This document shows positions 61,746 through 64,000 of a stretch of DNA of 64,000 nucleotides, in pieces. The first letter of the stretch is position 1. Each line of letters starts with the position of its first letter. Origin of the DNA: Bog-159 sp963756605. Lineage in GTDB: Bacteria; Acidobacteriota; Terriglobia; Bryobacterales; Bryobacteraceae. The position numbers were made by a program, and so were the translations under genes. Location: the NCBI GenBank assembly GCA_963756605.1, contig CAVWOT010000010.1, positions 124,001 to 188,000 on the forward strand, given 5' to 3'. Below the pieces are notes generated by a model. That model made no database searches and had not been told where the DNA came from. It saw nothing but the letters and a program-made list of their open reading frames with translations.

Positions 61746-63032
61746 ATGAAGCGAATCGTTAACGCAGGTAAACTGAACTGGGCAAAGAGAGCATACGCTG
61801 TCTGCGTACTTTGCGCGGCGACGACGATGGGCGTGACGGGGCAGACTCTCACCACCCTGCAGGCCTTCGACATCACGGACGGCGCAGCCCCCTACGCCCG
61901 GCTAGTCCAGGCCACCGACGGGAACTTCTACGGGACAACCTACGAAGGCGGCGCCAACGACCGCGGGACGATCTTCAAGATCGCCCCGAATGGCGCAGTG
62001 ACGACGCTTCACAGTTTCTGCTCGCGTAGCGGGTGTCCGGACGGCGAACACCCCGAGGCCGGGTTGGTCCAGGCCACGGATGGGGACTTCTACGGGACAA
62101 CCGCCGCGGGCGGGCCTAACCGCGCTGGCACGGTCTTCAAAATCACCGCGAGTGGCAGATTGACCACGCTGCACACCTTCTGCCTGCAAAGCGGATGCCC
62201 GGACGGCGCGTACGCCAGGGCGAGGCTGGTCCAGGCCGCCGACGGCGGCTTCTACGGGACCACCGAGTATGGCGGGATCAAGTGTTCCCAACAAGGCTGC
62301 GGGACGGTCTTCAAGATCAGCCCCGGCGCCATGCTGACGACGCTGTACCGGTTTTGCGCTCAGAGCGACTGCACCGACGGCGCCAACCCCTTTGCGGAGC
62401 TAGTCCAGACCGCCGACGGGAATTTCTACGGGACCACGTTTGCGGGCGGGATCAGCAATCTGGGGACGGTCTTCAAGGTGACCCCGAGTGGCGCGCTGAC
62501 GACACTTTACAGCTTCTGCTCCCAAAGCGGGTGTATGGATGGCCAAGACCCTTACGCGGGGCTGGCCCAGGATGCCAATGGGGATCTCTACGGGACGACC
62601 CAGTATTGTGGGGCTCACGCCGGCGGCACGGTCTTTAGAATCGCTCCGAGCGGCACGCTGACGACGCTCTACAGCTTCTGTTCCCAAAGCGGGTGCGCCG
62701 ACGGATACTACCCTTACGGGGATCTAGTCCGGGCCAGCGATGGGGACTTCTACGGAACAACTAAAGGTGGCGGGGCCAACGGCAACTATGGCACGGCCTT
62801 CAAGATTACGCGGAGTGGGACGCTGACGACGCTTTGCGGCTTCTGCCTCCAAAGCGGGTGCGCCGGCGGCGCGTACCCGTACGCGGGGCTTGTTCAAGCC
62901 ACCAATGGGGATTTTTACGGAACGACTTTCGGCGGCGGCGCCAACGGCTATGGTACGGTCTTCAGCTTGTCTGCAGGTCTGGGCCCGTTCGTGGAGACGC
63001 AGGTGGTAACGCGCAATTTGCGCGAGCGTTAA
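61746..63032 (+). CDS. GloVer tandem-repeat protein (seven repeats), truncated C-terminus
   Basis: About 428 residues. A signal peptide (RAYAVCVLCAATTMGVTGQT) is followed by seven repeats of about 50 residues of the form LVQATDGDFYGTTxxGGxxxxGTVFKIxxSGxLTTLxSFCxQSGCxDGxxPYAG. The GloVer class is named for its conserved G-L-V-E/R-type repeat anchor. Relatives, such as the locus at 57833, end with an IPT/TIG domain after GPFVET; here the frame instead ends VVTRNLRER immediately at the stop of the convergent gene, so the C-terminus is probably lost. ATG 61746 is preferred; 61737 is possible. Confidence 0.8.
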   Translation: MKRIVNAGKLNWAKRAYAVCVLCAATTMGVTGQTLTTLQAFDITDGAAPYARLVQATDGNFYGTTYEGGANDRGTIFKIAPNGAVTTLHSFCSRSGCPDGEHPEAGLVQATDGDFYGTTAAGGPNRAGTVFKITASGRLTTLHTFCLQSGCPDGAYARARLVQAADGGFYGTTEYGGIKCSQQGCGTVFKISPGAMLTTLYRFCAQSDCTDGANPFAELVQTADGNFYGTTFAGGISNLGTVFKVTPSGALTTLYSFCSQSGCMDGQDPYAGLAQDANGDLYGTTQYCGAHAGGTVFRIAPSGTLTTLYSFCSQSGCADGYYPYGDLVRASDGDFYGTTKGGGANGNYGTAFKITRSGTLTTLCGFCLQSGCAGGAYPYAGLVQATNGDFYGTTFGGGANGYGTVFSLSAGLGPFVETQVVTRNLRER

Positions 63033-64000
63033 TGGGCGGCCGGCGCTGCTGCAAATGCGTACAAGTCGGTTTCAGTTCGTACATAAAGTTTCCCGTCGAC
63101 AATCGCTGGTGTAGCCAGAATACCGCCATCAAGTTTGTTTCTTGCCAGCACGTTCAATTGCTCGCCGGCATCGAGGACGGTCACAACGCCCTCTTCGGAT
63201 GCAATGTAGATCCTGTTGTCGGCCGCCACGGGCGACGAGTAATAATATCCCGGCGCTCCCGTGCGGCCACTATACACGAGCGCGCCCGTCTGCGCGTTTC
63301 GAGCGAAAACGATACCGCCGTTCTGGAATGTATAGAGGCGTCCGTTGCAGTAAAGAGGCGAAGGAACGCCGAGTGCTCCCTTGTGCTCCGACCATGCAAT
63401 GTGAGTTTGGTTCACCTCGTGCTGGCCACCCGGTCGAACCGCTACTTCGCGGGACGCGTTGTTGGCGTACATCTGCGCGGCTCGTTCCGGGTTTGCTTTC
63501 TCACCGGCGGGGTCCATGATAATGTCCGGCGCGGCGAAGAACAACAATCCGCCGCCGATGACGGGCGTACTCTTGCCGCACGGCGGAAGGCCCGCGACCC
63601 ACCAGCGCTCCGCTCCATCGGCGAGGTTGTAGACCATCAGCCGTTGGTTCGGTTGAAAGTCACCGCCCAGAACCGCAATCTCATTGACTCCGTCGTGATG
63701 CCAGTACACGGGTGTCGACCATCCGTACTGATACTGCGAACGGTCAGTCTTCCAGACAGTCCGGCCATCGCGGCGGTCGACTCCAAGCAGGTACGCTTCT
63801 TTGCCCTGATGATTGAGTACCAGCAAGTGGCGGGCGACGATTGGTGAAGCGACCGCCCCGTAGATATTCTCCGGGAGAGGGGACCGCCGCTCCCATTGCA
63901 CTTTTCCATCGAAATCGTAGCTGACTAAACCATAGGAGCCAAAGTAGGCGTAGACGCGCTCCCCGTCTGTAGCGGGTGTCGGTGCCGCAGGACTGCTGAT
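63029..64000 (-). CDS. PQQ-like beta-propeller protein (5' part outside window)
   Basis: The reading frame continues to the right edge; the visible part has more than 320 codons. Blades include AYFGSYGLVSYDFDGKVQWE, LLGVDRRDGRTVWKTDRSQY, MVYNLADGAERWWVAGLPP and VYSGRTGAPGYYYSSPVAAD, ending DLYAFAAAPAAH. The GDG-ERVYAYFGS…GLVxxDFDGKVxWE pattern is that of acidobacterial and planctomycetal PQQ-like propellers. It converges on the GloVer gene with a 4-bp overlap of stop codons. Confidence 0.85.
   Translation of the reverse strand: MSSPAAPTPATDGERVYAYFGSYGLVSYDFDGKVQWERRSPLPENIYGAVASPIVARHLLVLNHQGKEAYLLGVDRRDGRTVWKTDRSQYQYGWSTPVYWHHDGVNEIAVLGGDFQPNQRLMVYNLADGAERWWVAGLPPCGKSTPVIGGGLLFFAAPDIIMDPAGEKANPERAAQMYANNASREVAVRPGGQHEVNQTHIAWSEHKGALGVPSPLYCNGRLYTFQNGGIVFARNAQTGALVYSGRTGAPGYYYSSPVAADNRIYIASEEGVVTVLDAGEQLNVLARNKLDGGILATPAIVDGKLYVRTETDLYAFAAAPAAH

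Overview
The window looks like chromosomal DNA of a GC-rich member of the Acidobacteriota, most like the Solibacter/Bryobacter lineage. Family signatures point there: acidobacterial VWFA-related proteins, ABC permeases next to PadR regulators, 'GloVer' tandem-repeat proteins, DUF1592/DUF1552 pairs, kinase-TPR proteins and many decayed IS copies. The taxonomic call is inferred from gene content; no rRNA or tRNA gene was recognised.

Layout. 0-9.3 kb: a toast-rack-like protein (cut by the left edge), a small beta-carbonic anhydrase, a DUF1398 protein, PadR plus a large ABC permease, then a convergent pyrG-kdsB pair (CTP synthase and the CTP-using KDO cytidylyltransferase, overlapping by 8 bp) and two tandem VWFA proteins. 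9.5-16.3 kb: a second ABC permease, a toxin-antitoxin pair running into a diheme cytochrome c and a PQQ-type dehydrogenase (overlapping start and stop codons), and an NAD-dependent epimerase. 16.3-24 kb: the most coherent and interesting block, a leftward operon encoding a monoheme cytochrome, a receiver-like protein, a protein with two copies of a four-cysteine motif, a small membrane protein, a nine-heme cytochrome c fused to a b-type membrane domain (CbcL-like), a NapC/NirT-type multiheme cytochrome and a tandem universal stress protein. A divergent sigma-54 activator with a cysteine-rich PAS domain sits at its head and a -24/-12-like promoter faces the operon. This reads as a redox-regulated quinol-to-periplasm electron-transfer module.

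24-44.4 kb is an accessory region full of wreckage: remnants of ISAzo13, IS630, integrase, ABC permease, streptogramin-lyase-like propeller, DNA methyltransferase and kinase-TPR genes. Intact islands in it are two micro-proteins, a Tat-type FAD oxidoreductase, an alpha-carbonic anhydrase, a secreted beta-helix protein, a DUF2157/GDYXXLXY membrane pair, an IS200-like element and a complete ISAzo13-family IS. That IS has split an uncharacterised multi-copy gene and made a 3-4 bp target duplication.

44.5-64 kb: two secreted leucine-rich-repeat proteins divergent from a DUF1592/DUF1552 pair; a third PadR/permease pair; relics of pyrophosphatase and IS91; a PQQ-like propeller protein; three GloVer-repeat loci, two broken by frameshifts; a ThuA-domain protein; and a second PQQ-like propeller cut by the right edge.
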